NCBI GenBank assembly: GCA_021835105.1 | Contig: JAKBQS010000051.1 | Coordinates: 1-6,032 of the forward strand | Length of the DNA stretch: 6,032 nucleotides | Source of the DNA: Microcaldota archaeon | Lineage (GTDB): Archaea > Micrarchaeota > Micrarchaeia > Micrarchaeales > CABMGC01 | Direction of reading: 5' to 3' | Shown: positions 1 through 6,010 of the stretch, in pieces | How positions within the stretch are numbered: the stretch's first letter is position 1 | Layout: each line of letters starts with the position of its first letter | Program-made: the position numbers and the translations under genes | Notes under the pieces: generated by a model | Seen by the model: only the letters and a program-made list of their open reading frames with translations | Told to the model about the DNA's origin: nothing | The model's database searches: none

Positions 1-388
1 CTCCAGTGGCAAGCAGATCATCAACCACAAGGACACGGCTACCTTTCTCTATTGCATCCTTATGCATCTCTACAGCCTCCATCCCGTACTCAAGCTGATA
101 CTCCACGGTAACCTTCTCGAATGGCAGTTTGCCTCGCTTCCTCAACGGCACGAACCCTTTATGCATCTTATAAGCAACTATAGATCCGATGAGGAAACCC
201 CTTGCCTCTATCCCAACCACATAATCGAAATCGATTCCGCTTACTGTATCGCAGATTGCATCTATTGCTGAACCGAATGCTATTGGGTCTTTGAGCAGCG
301 GGGTTATGTCCCTGAATACGATACCCTTCTTAGGATAATCCGGTATGCTCCTTATATACTTCCTCAGCGTGCTATCTGTCTCCTTCAA
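1..388 (-). CDS. apt: Adenine phosphoribosyltransferase, 3' end cut by window edge
   Basis: This enzyme converts adenine plus PRPP to AMP and pyrophosphate (cytosolic purine salvage). I translated 129 codons on the minus strand before the window ends; about 45-50 residues should be missing, since the family is usually 170-180 residues. Seen in the translation: the N-terminal DYPKKGIVFRDITPLL block (residues 17-32), VGIEARGF (58-65), the VPLRKRGKLP flexible-loop region (80-89), LEYG (99-102), and the PRPP-binding signature VLVVDDLLATG (119-129), which lies exactly at the cut. These match the bacterial-type APRT pattern rather than archaeal hypoxanthine/guanine transferases. No ATG lies in a sensible place. 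I chose TTG at 388, which gives an N-terminus of family length (MKETDSTLRKYIRSIPDYP). An in-frame CTG at 403 overlapping the DUF35 stop is less likely. There is no clear Shine-Dalgarno. It begins 11 nt after the DUF35 stop and is probably co-transcribed with it. Confidence 0.93.
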   Translation of the reverse strand, partial: MKETDSTLRKYIRSIPDYPKKGIVFRDITPLLKDPIAFGSAIDAICDTVSGIDFDYVVGIEARGFLIGSIVAYKMHKGFVPLRKRGKLPFEKVTVEYQLEYGMEAVEMHKDAIEKGSRVLVVDDLLATG

Positions 389-399
389 GAAACCACGCT

Positions 400-795
400 T
401 CAGGCAAGCTCAAATTTGTAATGGTAGTATATCAGGCCCTCGTCTCCTTCGACGTACATTTTCCTGAATACTGCCCTCACCCTGCTACCTATCTTTACCT
501 CTCCTCCACTCTCCACCACGTGGCCCTCCACTGAGGGGCCCTCATCGAGCTTTACTATTGCTATCGTATAAGGCGCCTCGTCCTTAAAAGAGTCAGGAGG
601 CACGCGTATATTAGTGTAAGAGCTTATGACTCCATTGCCGCTGAATTTGGCTTCTGTTATCTTGGAGTCCCTTCCGCACTTCCTGCATACGACTCTCGAA
701 GGAAAGTAGAGCATGCCGCAATTCTGGCACTTGCAGCCTACAAGGTTGTACCTTGAGTTTATCTTTCTCCATAGATTTGCTGAGGATCTTTCCAT
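400..795 (-). CDS. DUF35 family Zn-ribbon/OB-fold protein, probable thiolase-HMG-CoA synthase scaffold
   Basis: This is a small cytosolic protein of 131 residues from ATG 795. It has an N-terminal helix with NLWRKINSRYNLVGCKC, then a rubredoxin-like zinc ribbon with cysteines 23, 26, 37 and 40 (CQNCG and CRKCG), then a C-terminal OB-fold of about 90 residues (GNGVISSYTNIRVPP, APYTIAIVKLDEG, GSRVRAVFRK). This is the complete DUF35 architecture. In Methanothermococcus the DUF35 protein bridges thiolase and HMG-CoA synthase, and its OB-fold forms part of the shared CoA site. The same trio is adjacent here, so the same role is inferred. Start: an in-frame TTG at 819 would add 8 residues (MRDIIDGF) and overlap the thiolase gene by 17 nt. 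I prefer ATG 795, 7 nt past the thiolase stop, because it gives the usual family N-terminus. The SD is weak either way. All four zinc ligands are present and nothing looks truncated. Confidence 0.92.
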   Translation of the reverse strand: MERSSANLWRKINSRYNLVGCKCQNCGMLYFPSRVVCRKCGRDSKITEAKFSGNGVISSYTNIRVPPDSFKDEAPYTIAIVKLDEGPSVEGHVVESGGEVKIGSRVRAVFRKMYVEGDEGLIYYHYKFELA

Positions 796-802
796 AAAAC
801 CA

Positions 803-1966
803 TCAATTATATCTCTCAAATATGTGCACTACCGCAGTGGCCCCGCTTCCTCCCACATTGTGCGCCAGCCCTTTCTCGATTCCTTCTACCTGCCTGCCTC
901 CGGCTTCTCCCCTGAGCTGTGTAACTATCTCTACCGCCTGCTTCACACCAGTTGCGCCTACCGGATGCCCGCATCCTTTCAATCCACCACTTGTGTTTAT
1001 CGCTATCTTCCCTCCTATCGCCGTCTCGCCATCTTCCACAGCTTTTGCTGCCGTGCCTTTCTTGTAAAAGCCCAAGTCTTCCATTGCAAGTATCTCGGCT
1101 ATGGTGAAGCAGTCGTGGACTTCCGCTGCCCCTATGGCAGACGGGCTTGTCTTTGCCATGGCAAAAGCCTTCTCCGCGGCAATCTTTGTCGCCTTGAGCT
1201 CTACAAGGCTATCCCTGTCAGCAAGCCTGAGCGTATCGCTTGCCTGCGCGCTGGCGCTTACCTTTATCGGAGTATCGTTATACTTCTTTGCAGTCTCAAG
1301 CGGAGCCAGTATGACTACTGCAGCACCATCTGAGATCGGCGAGCAGTCAAGAAGCTTAAGCGGGTCGGCCACCACCTTTGACTTCATCACCTCCTCCACG
1401 CTTATCTCCTTGTTGAACTGCGCATACTTGTTCATTGTCGCATTGTGATGATTCTTTACAGCCACAGCTGCAAGCTGTTCTTCTGTAGTGCCATAATCAT
1501 GCATATGCCTCTTTGCAATAAGCGCATAAAGCCCCGGGAAAGTTATCCCCTGGAATAACTCCCATTCCTGGTCTCCGGCTCCTCCGAGCGCTGTAGCAGC
1601 TTCGCCAGAAGTGACATCTGTCATCTTCTCAACGCCACCTACGGCAACTATGTCGTGCATTCCGCTTGCAACAGCCATGAATCCCTCGCGCAGTGCCGTT
1701 CCTCCAGAAGCGCATGCGTTCTCTATGCGCACTGCAGGTATATTATGGAGCCCGAGCTGGTCTGCCATGAGTGCTGCCGTATGTTCCTGCCCGACAAACC
1801 TACCGGATGCCATCGTCCCTCCATAAATCATCTCTATATCCTTGCTGTTCAGGTTTGCATCCCTTATTGCAGCTATCCCGGCTTCGACCATGAGCTCCTT
1901 AAGCCCGCAGTCCCAACGCTCGCCGAATTTCGTAAGACCTATGCCTATTATAGCAACATCTCTCAA
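803..1966 (-). CDS. Archaeal acetyl-CoA acetyltransferase (thiolase)
   Basis: This 387-residue enzyme condenses two acetyl-CoA to acetoacetyl-CoA, the first step of the mevalonate route. Visible motifs are the N-terminal strand VAIIGIGLTKFGE (4-16), the nucleophile loop ENACASGG with Cys85, the SDGAA block (212-216), AEVHDCFTIAE with His284, and INTSGGLKGCGHPVGATG (323-340) with His334. The C-terminus is NVGGSGATAVVHIFER, where the SCP2-thiolase-like archaeal family has this glycine-rich loop instead of the classical CxGGG. Length is normal for the family and no residue looks missing. The start is TTG at 1966, fixed by a GAGGT Shine-Dalgarno (1977-1973) six nt upstream that overlaps the HMG-CoA synthase stop. 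No earlier start fits. It lies 9 nt after HMG-CoA synthase and 7 nt before DUF35, the standard archaeal arrangement. An acyl-CoA thiolase of broader specificity cannot be excluded, but the neighbours argue for the biosynthetic role. Confidence 0.95.
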   Translation of the reverse strand: MRDVAIIGIGLTKFGERWDCGLKELMVEAGIAAIRDANLNSKDIEMIYGGTMASGRFVGQEHTAALMADQLGLHNIPAVRIENACASGGTALREGFMAVASGMHDIVAVGGVEKMTDVTSGEAATALGGAGDQEWELFQGITFPGLYALIAKRHMHDYGTTEEQLAAVAVKNHHNATMNKYAQFNKEISVEEVMKSKVVADPLKLLDCSPISDGAAVVILAPLETAKKYNDTPIKVSASAQASDTLRLADRDSLVELKATKIAAEKAFAMAKTSPSAIGAAEVHDCFTIAEILAMEDLGFYKKGTAAKAVEDGETAIGGKIAINTSGGLKGCGHPVGATGVKQAVEIVTQLRGEAGGRQVEGIEKGLAHNVGGSGATAVVHIFERYN

Positions 1967-1972
1967 TTAACA

Positions 1973-1977
1973 ACCTC
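1973..1977 (-). promoter_or_regulatory. Shine-Dalgarno deciding the thiolase TTG start
   Basis: On the minus strand GAGGT sits six nt before TTG 1966. It matches the archaeal anti-SD complement (GGAGGTGATC) and overlaps the TGA stop of HMG-CoA synthase (1978-1976), so termination of one gene and initiation on the next are physically linked. It is the main reason for choosing a TTG start here. Confidence 0.75.
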
Positions 1978-3034
1978 ATTTCTTTCTTATGGAACCTCTG
2001 TTCTTCAGGTAAGTGGAGTAATTCACGTATATCTTCCTCTTCTCTATGAGGTCCCTTACCTTAACCGACCTTCCTCTATTCTTCTCGATGTTCTCCGTAA
2101 CCTCGATTGCAAAGGAGTCGCTCCCTGCTCCGGATCCGAAGCTCGTGACAAGTATCTTCTCTCCCGGCTTTGCAATGTCAAGGGTAGCCGCAAGCCCTAT
2201 CATCGAGGAGCCTGAGTATGTATTCCCTATCATTGGAGTTACCAGCCCATTCTCTATCTTCTTCATATCGAATCCCAGCCTCGCAGCCACATTGATTGGA
2301 AACTTCCCGTTCGGCTGGTGGAATACTGCATAATCAAAATCGGATGCCTTCATTCCAGTGACCTCGAAAAGCCTCTTTGTCGCACCTATTATGTGCTTGA
2401 AATATCCAGGTTCCCCAGTGAACCTGCCTCCATGGGAAGGAAAACTCGCGCCTTCTCTCCTCCAGAAATCAGGAGTGTCCGAAGTGAAACTTAACGTATG
2501 CGTTATCTCCGCAATCACTTCATCCTTTCCCCCTCCTATCACATACGCGCCGCCCCCTGCGCTTGCCGTATATTCAAGCGCGTCTCCAGGCCTACCCTGC
2601 GAAGTATCGCTCCCAACAGCCAAGCCATATTTTATCATGCCGCTCTTCGCCAGCCCCATGGCAACCTGCATCCCTGCAGTACCGGCCTTGCATGCAAACT
2701 CAAGGTCAGCTGCCATGACATTGTTCCCTGCTCCTATAGCGGTCGCCACTACTGTGGAAGTGGGCTTTACAGCGTACGGGTGCGATTCAGAACCGCAATA
2801 AACGGCACCTATCTCGCGTGCATCTATCCCCGCATGCGATACCGCCCTACGCGCAGCCTCAACTGCTATGGTTGCAGCATCCTCATCTATCGCAGGCACG
2901 GTCTTCTCAGTTATATTAAGCCCTTTCTTTATACTCCCTGCATCCTCATGCCAGACACTTGCAATCTCCTCTACCTTTATCCTGTAAACAGGAAAATAAA
3001 CGCCATAACCAATTATTCCGTACAGCAAAAACAC
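1976..3034 (-). CDS. mvaS: Hydroxymethylglutaryl-CoA synthase, archaeal type
   Basis: This enzyme condenses acetoacetyl-CoA with acetyl-CoA to HMG-CoA, the precursor of mevalonate and archaeal isoprenoid lipids. The protein has 352 residues, normal for the archaeal family (about 345-350). Seen: [19 protein letters not shown] (6-24); [12 protein letters not shown] (81-92) with the general-base Glu83; [14 protein letters not shown] (110-123) with the nucleophile Cys115; FHQPNGKFP (238-246) with catalytic His239; GNTYSGSS (270-277); and [11 protein letters not shown] (298-308). The catalytic Glu-Cys-His triad is complete. The start is GTG at 3034, immediately after the TAG of the OFOR beta gene (zero gap), with a GAGGAG Shine-Dalgarno nine nt upstream. 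In-frame TTG and CTG codons just downstream are less well spaced. The last 40 or so residues are basic ([20 protein letters not shown]), as in other archaeal members. Substrate channelling with thiolase is inferred from the conserved thiolase/DUF35 neighbours. Confidence 0.96.
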   Translation of the reverse strand: MFLLYGIIGYGVYFPVYRIKVEEIASVWHEDAGSIKKGLNITEKTVPAIDEDAATIAVEAARRAVSHAGIDAREIGAVYCGSESHPYAVKPTSTVVATAIGAGNNVMAADLEFACKAGTAGMQVAMGLAKSGMIKYGLAVGSDTSQGRPGDALEYTASAGGGAYVIGGGKDEVIAEITHTLSFTSDTPDFWRREGASFPSHGGRFTGEPGYFKHIIGATKRLFEVTGMKASDFDYAVFHQPNGKFPINVAARLGFDMKKIENGLVTPMIGNTYSGSSMIGLAATLDIAKPGEKILVTSFGSGAGSDSFAIEVTENIEKNRGRSVKVRDLIEKRKIYVNYSTYLKNRGSIRKK

Positions 3035-3898
3035 CTATCTATTCTCCTCAAGTATCTGCATTACATTCTCCTTGCTCGGCACTGGCTGATCCGCAAGCGG
3101 CCCGTTCTTGAGCACAATATCAGAGTCTTCGTAGGTCTCCCCTTCCTTCTTGTAAAACAAGCCTATCGGAACCTTATCCCAATTGGTTACTTCTGTCTCC
3201 ATTGCCCTCTGCATGGCCTTGCCTATGTCAGAAGGATCGTGACCCTCCTTATCAAGCCTGTAAATCCTCGACTTAAACCATTCGTAAGTGTTCAGCTTGT
3301 TGAACGTCACGCACGGGCTGAAGACATCAATGAGCGCAAAGCCCTTGTGCAGTATGCCATTCTTTATGAGTTCTGCCATATGCATCGGATCTCCTGAAAA
3401 GCCCCGTGCGACATATGTGGCGCCTGCGGCTATGGCAAGAGAGATAGGGTTGATCGGGTTTTCTATATCCCCGAAAGGAGTGGATTTGGTCTTAGCGCCT
3501 CTGAGGCTGGTTGGAGAAGCCTGCCCTGTAGTAAGGCCATATATCTCATTGTTCATGACAACATATGTGATATCCAGATTTCTTCTTGCTGTGTGTATAA
3601 AATGCCCGCTGCCTATTCCGTATCCGTCCCCATCCCCTCCTACGCCTACAACAGTGAGCTTTGAATTTGCAAGTTTTACTCCGGATGCCACAGGAAGAAG
3701 CCTGCCATGAAGGCTGTGTATGCCGTAAACTCCGAAGACCTGCGGCATGCTCGAGCTGCATCCTATGCCTGATACCATGACTATATTGCTCCTGTCTATC
3801 TTCAAGTCCATGAACGCCTTATTCAGTGCAGCTTGCACTCCAAAATCTCCGCAGCCGGGACAGAATATCGCCTTGATTCCAGAACTATAACCTGCCAT
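3035..3898 (-). CDS. korB: 2-oxoacid:ferredoxin oxidoreductase, beta subunit
   Basis: This is the thiamine-diphosphate and [4Fe-4S]-carrying subunit (287 residues) of a cytosolic OFOR, which turns a 2-oxoacid plus CoA into acyl-CoA, CO2 and reduced ferredoxin. Cluster ligands are visible as FCPGCGDFG (Cys13, Cys16), GIGCSS (Cys47) and SPCVTFN (Cys196), the spacing of the Sulfolobus-type two-subunit enzymes. The TPP/Mg motif runs from GDGDGYGIGSGH (88-99) to MNNEIYGLTTGQ (115-126). HGR (64-66), typical of the family, is present. ATG 3898 overlaps the stop of the alpha-subunit gene by 1 nt (TAATG), and a GGGTG Shine-Dalgarno lies seven nt upstream, so translational coupling and equal stoichiometry are likely. 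There is no separate delta (8Fe ferredoxin-like) subunit nearby, as expected for this class. The substrate (pyruvate, 2-oxoglutarate or broad range) cannot be read from the sequence by eye. The symbol korB is conventional; porB would suit a pyruvate-specific enzyme. Confidence 0.95.
   Translation of the reverse strand: MAGYSSGIKAIFCPGCGDFGVQAALNKAFMDLKIDRSNIVMVSGIGCSSSMPQVFGVYGIHSLHGRLLPVASGVKLANSKLTVVGVGGDGDGYGIGSGHFIHTARRNLDITYVVMNNEIYGLTTGQASPTSLRGAKTKSTPFGDIENPINPISLAIAAGATYVARGFSGDPMHMAELIKNGILHKGFALIDVFSPCVTFNKLNTYEWFKSRIYRLDKEGHDPSDIGKAMQRAMETEVTNWDKVPIGLFYKKEGETYEDSDIVLKNGPLADQPVPSKENVMQILEENR
3044..3049 (-). promoter_or_regulatory. Shine-Dalgarno deciding the HMG-CoA synthase GTG start
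   Basis: GAGGAG on the minus strand encodes the Glu-Glu near the end of the OFOR beta subunit and lies nine nt before GTG 3034. It supports the GTG directly abutting the upstream TAG as the true start rather than TTG 3028. Confidence 0.7.
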
Positions 3899-5634
3899 TA
3901 CATTACACCCTTAATTATCTGTTCTGCCTTCCTGGCGATCTCCTCGCCTGTTATTGCCTCTCCATCGTACTTGTTTATTTTATAATCCACTTCTATCCCT
4001 GCGCAAAGCTTTATTATCTGCGCCAGTTGCGACGTATAATTAACCTCTACGTCTATCAGCTTCTTACCCTTCAGTGAGTCAGCAGTTGCCTTGCTGTCAA
4101 GAGGGAGCAGATAGCTGAATGATACTAAACCTACATCTATGCCTTTTGATTTCAGTATCTTTACTGCCTCCCTTGATGCCTCTGTTGTAGACCCGAAGCA
4201 TACAAGAGAGTGGCTTCCTGCACTGCTCTCTACAGTTGGAGCAAAGCAAGACTCGTTCTTAAGCATGGTCTCGAGTTTCCTCATCCTCTTCGAGTGCATC
4301 TTATTGCGCATCTCCACATGCTCATCTATCCCAGACAAAACATCACTTACGAGATCCCCATACTCGTTATGCTCATCGCTCGCAGCCGTGAATTCGAGTT
4401 CTGGAGTTCCCGGTATGGACCTTGGAGATACACCGTCTTCGGTGAGCATATACCTCTTGAACCTGCCCTCTGACGCAGCAGTCGCTATCTTTCCCCTGTC
4501 TATACCCACCCTATCGATGTCAAATGAGTCTATGCTCTCTATATGCTCAGAGAGGAAGAGATCCGACATTATCACTACTGGGCACTGGTATTTCTCCGCC
4601 AGATTGAAAGCATGTTTGCCGACATAAAAACACTCCTCTACATCTCTTGGTGCCACGACTATACGCGGAAATTCTCCCTGCGATGCGTTCATGACAAAGA
4701 GAAGGTCTCCCTGCTCTGTCTTCGTAGGAAGGCCCGTGCTAGGCCCTGTTCTTTGGGATTCAACAACAACTATCGGAGCCTCTATCATTCCCGCAAGGCC
4801 AAGACCTTCTACCATAAGTGAGAAACCTCCTCCGCTCGTCCCGCACATCGCCCGCACGCCTGCGCTCGCTGCGCCAATCGTCATGTTAATCGCCGCAATC
4901 TCATCCTCTGTCTGCTTAACGAATACCCCTTTGTCCTCATGCGCAGCAAACCAATGCAATATGCTGCTTGCAGGAGTCATAGGATAAGCCGCATAGAACT
5001 TGCACCCTGCAGAATACGCGCCTATGGATAGTGCGGTGTTACCATCCATCACGTAAAGCTTCTTATTATCTGCCTTGAGGCTGAATGCCGCTTCAACACC
5101 CTCATAACCGTATCCCCTATCTGCCGCTTTGACATTCTGCTCAACTATTTTGTCTCCCTTCTTCCCGAATGTCTCCTTCAGTATCTCGTGCAGCGTATCC
5201 GTTCCTATGCCCGTTATCTTCATTACGGCTCCAAGAGCAACCACATTCCTGACTATCGGGTCTCCGCTTGTCTCTACTGCGATGTCAAGGAGCGGTATCG
5301 GGAGAAGTCTGAATCCTTTTCCCTCAAGCTTCTCGACCTTTATCTTTCCCGAGTCATATATAACAAAAGCATTTTTGCTGAGGTGTGAAGCCTGGTGATC
5401 TACTGCATCCTGGTTCATAGCAACAAGTATATCGATCGTTTCTCCATGGTCATATATCTTTTCATCCGCTATCCTGACGCTGAACCAGACATGGCCGCCA
5501 CGTATTACCGATTGGTAGCCGCGGTATCCAAATATATGCAATCCTTTTCTTGCGGCTGCCTTGGCAAGCAGTGTCCCGCTCGACTCGATCCCGTCGCCAT
5601 TTGCCGCCGCAATCCTAACAGAAACGCTAACCAT
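3898..5634 (-). CDS. korA: 2-oxoacid:ferredoxin oxidoreductase, gamma-alpha fusion subunit
   Basis: This is the large OFOR subunit, 578 residues from ATG 5634, partner of the adjacent beta subunit. The N-terminal ~185 residues are the gamma domain (VRIAAANGDGIESSG near the start, then YRGYQSVIRGGHVWFSVRI), in which the usual GxGGQG loop is replaced by AANGDG. A linker precedes the alpha (pyrimidine-binding) domain: NTALSIGAYSAGCKFYAAYPMTPASS with YPMTP at 217-221, QTEDEIAAINMTIGAA (241-256), GTSGGGFSLMVEGLGLAG (265-282), VESQRTGPSTGLPTKTEQGD (291-310), and a C-terminal transketolase-like domain (SLVCFGSTTEASREAV onward). YPITP is the signature of Sulfolobus-type OFOR; here Ile is Met. Start: an in-frame GTG at 5646 and TTG at 5643 would add MLF-like residues. 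I prefer ATG 5634 because family members begin within a few residues of the VRIA strand. It is the first gene of the operon, with a TATA-like element about 40 nt upstream. Confidence 0.94.
   Translation of the reverse strand: MVSVSVRIAAANGDGIESSGTLLAKAAARKGLHIFGYRGYQSVIRGGHVWFSVRIADEKIYDHGETIDILVAMNQDAVDHQASHLSKNAFVIYDSGKIKVEKLEGKGFRLLPIPLLDIAVETSGDPIVRNVVALGAVMKITGIGTDTLHEILKETFGKKGDKIVEQNVKAADRGYGYEGVEAAFSLKADNKKLYVMDGNTALSIGAYSAGCKFYAAYPMTPASSILHWFAAHEDKGVFVKQTEDEIAAINMTIGAASAGVRAMCGTSGGGFSLMVEGLGLAGMIEAPIVVVESQRTGPSTGLPTKTEQGDLLFVMNASQGEFPRIVVAPRDVEECFYVGKHAFNLAEKYQCPVVIMSDLFLSEHIESIDSFDIDRVGIDRGKIATAASEGRFKRYMLTEDGVSPRSIPGTPELEFTAASDEHNEYGDLVSDVLSGIDEHVEMRNKMHSKRMRKLETMLKNESCFAPTVESSAGSHSLVCFGSTTEASREAVKILKSKGIDVGLVSFSYLLPLDSKATADSLKGKKLIDVEVNYTSQLAQIIKLCAGIEVDYKINKYDGEAITGEEIARKAEQIIKGVM
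3906..3910 (-). promoter_or_regulatory. Shine-Dalgarno for the OFOR beta subunit
   Basis: GGGTG on the minus strand, within the last codons of the alpha subunit, lies seven nt before ATG 3898. Together with the TAATG stop/start overlap it points to translational coupling of the two OFOR subunits. Confidence 0.55.
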
Positions 5635-5645
5635 TATAAACAACA

Positions 5646-5664
5646 CTCTAGATAATGATTAGAG
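5646..5664. repeat. Short inverted repeat at the predicted operon transcription start
   Basis: CTCTA (5646-5650) and TAGAG (5660-5664) form perfect 5-bp arms around a 9-bp AT-rich spacer. The repeat lies between the TATA-like element and the first start codon and covers the predicted transcription start, a position typical of archaeal repressor operators. The arms are short, so chance occurrence is possible. Confidence 0.3.
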
Positions 5665-5670
5665 CCTACA

Positions 5671-5680
5671 CTTTAAAAAA
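5671..5680 (-). promoter_or_regulatory. Candidate archaeal TATA box for the operon
   Basis: Minus-strand TTTTTTAAAG is the most TATA-like element upstream of the first gene. Its centre is about 41 nt before ATG 5634. With the usual 25-nt TATA-to-start distance, transcription would begin near 5650, giving a leader of about 16 nt without a strong Shine-Dalgarno. If GTG 5646 were used, the transcript would be nearly leaderless. The purine-rich BRE expected just upstream is poor (CCATG), so confidence is limited. Confidence 0.45.
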
Positions 5681-5775
5681 CATGGGGCGGAGTTATGCAT
5701 CTGACGTTCAAACAAAACCATATGTGCCATGTAGAATGCAGAATTCGCCGGTATTTTACTACCTAAGGCGAGGTC

Positions 5776-5943
5776 ATGGCGTTTAATAGAGAGTGTTTTA
5801 CAGCTGCGACAACAGAGACAGAGGCGAAAGATAATGAGAATACGGGCGGGAGCATATGCTCATCCAGCGGCATCCCTGCATACTGGCCACTTGCATGCCT
5901 AACTATTCGGGCGCCACGTTTCAGAGCTAAAAAACCAAAATGA
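5776..5943 (+). CDS. Doubtful 55-residue ORF, unknown product
   Basis: ATG 5776 to TGA 5943 encodes 55 residues starting MAFNRECFTAATTETEAKDN and ending in a basic tail (RAPRFRAKKPK). I recognise no family, and there is no signal peptide, zinc site or long hydrophobic segment; three cysteines are scattered (7, 28, 41). AAGG (5765-5768) lies at Shine-Dalgarno distance, and GAGGT lies too close to the ATG to be ideal. The same DNA is open on the opposite strand for 72 codons (5981-5763, GTG start), so at most one of the two is real. The ORF is divergent from the operon. It may be noncoding spacer. Confidence 0.2.
   Translation: MAFNRECFTAATTETEAKDNENTGGSICSSSGIPAYWPLACLTIRAPRFRAKKPK
5850..5861. 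repeat. Perfect 12-bp palindrome
   Basis: GAGCATATGCTC is its own reverse complement over all 12 bases and lies in the middle of the unassigned upstream region. It could be a dimeric regulator site or chance. With no spacer it would make a poor RNA hairpin, so a terminator role is unlikely. Confidence 0.35.
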
Positions 5944-5988
5944 TGAGATCCAGAACATATGCGTATTTCAAATAGATACACAAACAGT

Positions 5989-6010
5989 CATATATAAGAA
6001 GTTTTAAATA
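5989..6010. promoter_or_regulatory. A/T-rich promoter-like cluster at the right edge
   Basis: Two TATA-like elements lie close together: TATATAAG (5991-5998) and TTTTAAATA (6002-6010). On the plus strand the second is preceded by a purine-rich AAGAAG that would serve as a BRE, predicting a transcription start near 6031 and a divergent gene just outside the window. Both motifs also read as TATA-like on the minus strand, so the direction is not certain. Confidence 0.35.

Noticed and set aside
713..2333. Several plus-strand open frames of 70-206 codons opposite DUF35, thiolase and HMG-CoA synthase
   Set aside because: All are antisense shadows of conserved genes, with low-complexity Ser/Pro/Ala-rich products and no independent start signals.
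2498..3397. Plus-strand open frame of 299 codons antisense to HMG-CoA synthase and OFOR beta
   Set aside because: It crosses two well-supported minus-strand genes with complete catalytic motifs. Its product has no recognisable domain and is rich in Cys, Arg and Tyr, as expected of a mirror frame.
5704..5713. GTTCAAAC resembling a tRNA T-loop
   Set aside because: No acceptor, D-arm or anticodon stem can be paired around it on either strand.
5682..5786. Plus-strand 34-codon ORF overlapping the start of the 55-codon ORF
   Set aside because: It starts two nt after the A/T-rich TATA-like run, has no ribosome site, and gives no recognisable sequence.
5929..5940. A-run (T-rich on the minus strand) as an archaeal terminator for a gene entering from the right
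   Set aside because: No coding sequence is seen on the minus strand between 6032 and this run, and the intervening motifs look like promoter elements instead.
5940..5946. ATGATGA resembling a C box of an archaeal C/D guide RNA
   Set aside because: No CTGA D box follows within the remaining window, and no C'/D' pair is present.
5763..5981. Minus-strand 72-codon ORF with GTG start
   Set aside because: No Shine-Dalgarno and no recognisable family, and it conflicts with the slightly better plus-strand ORF. The TTTAAA on the minus strand about 25 nt upstream could be chance in A/T-rich DNA.
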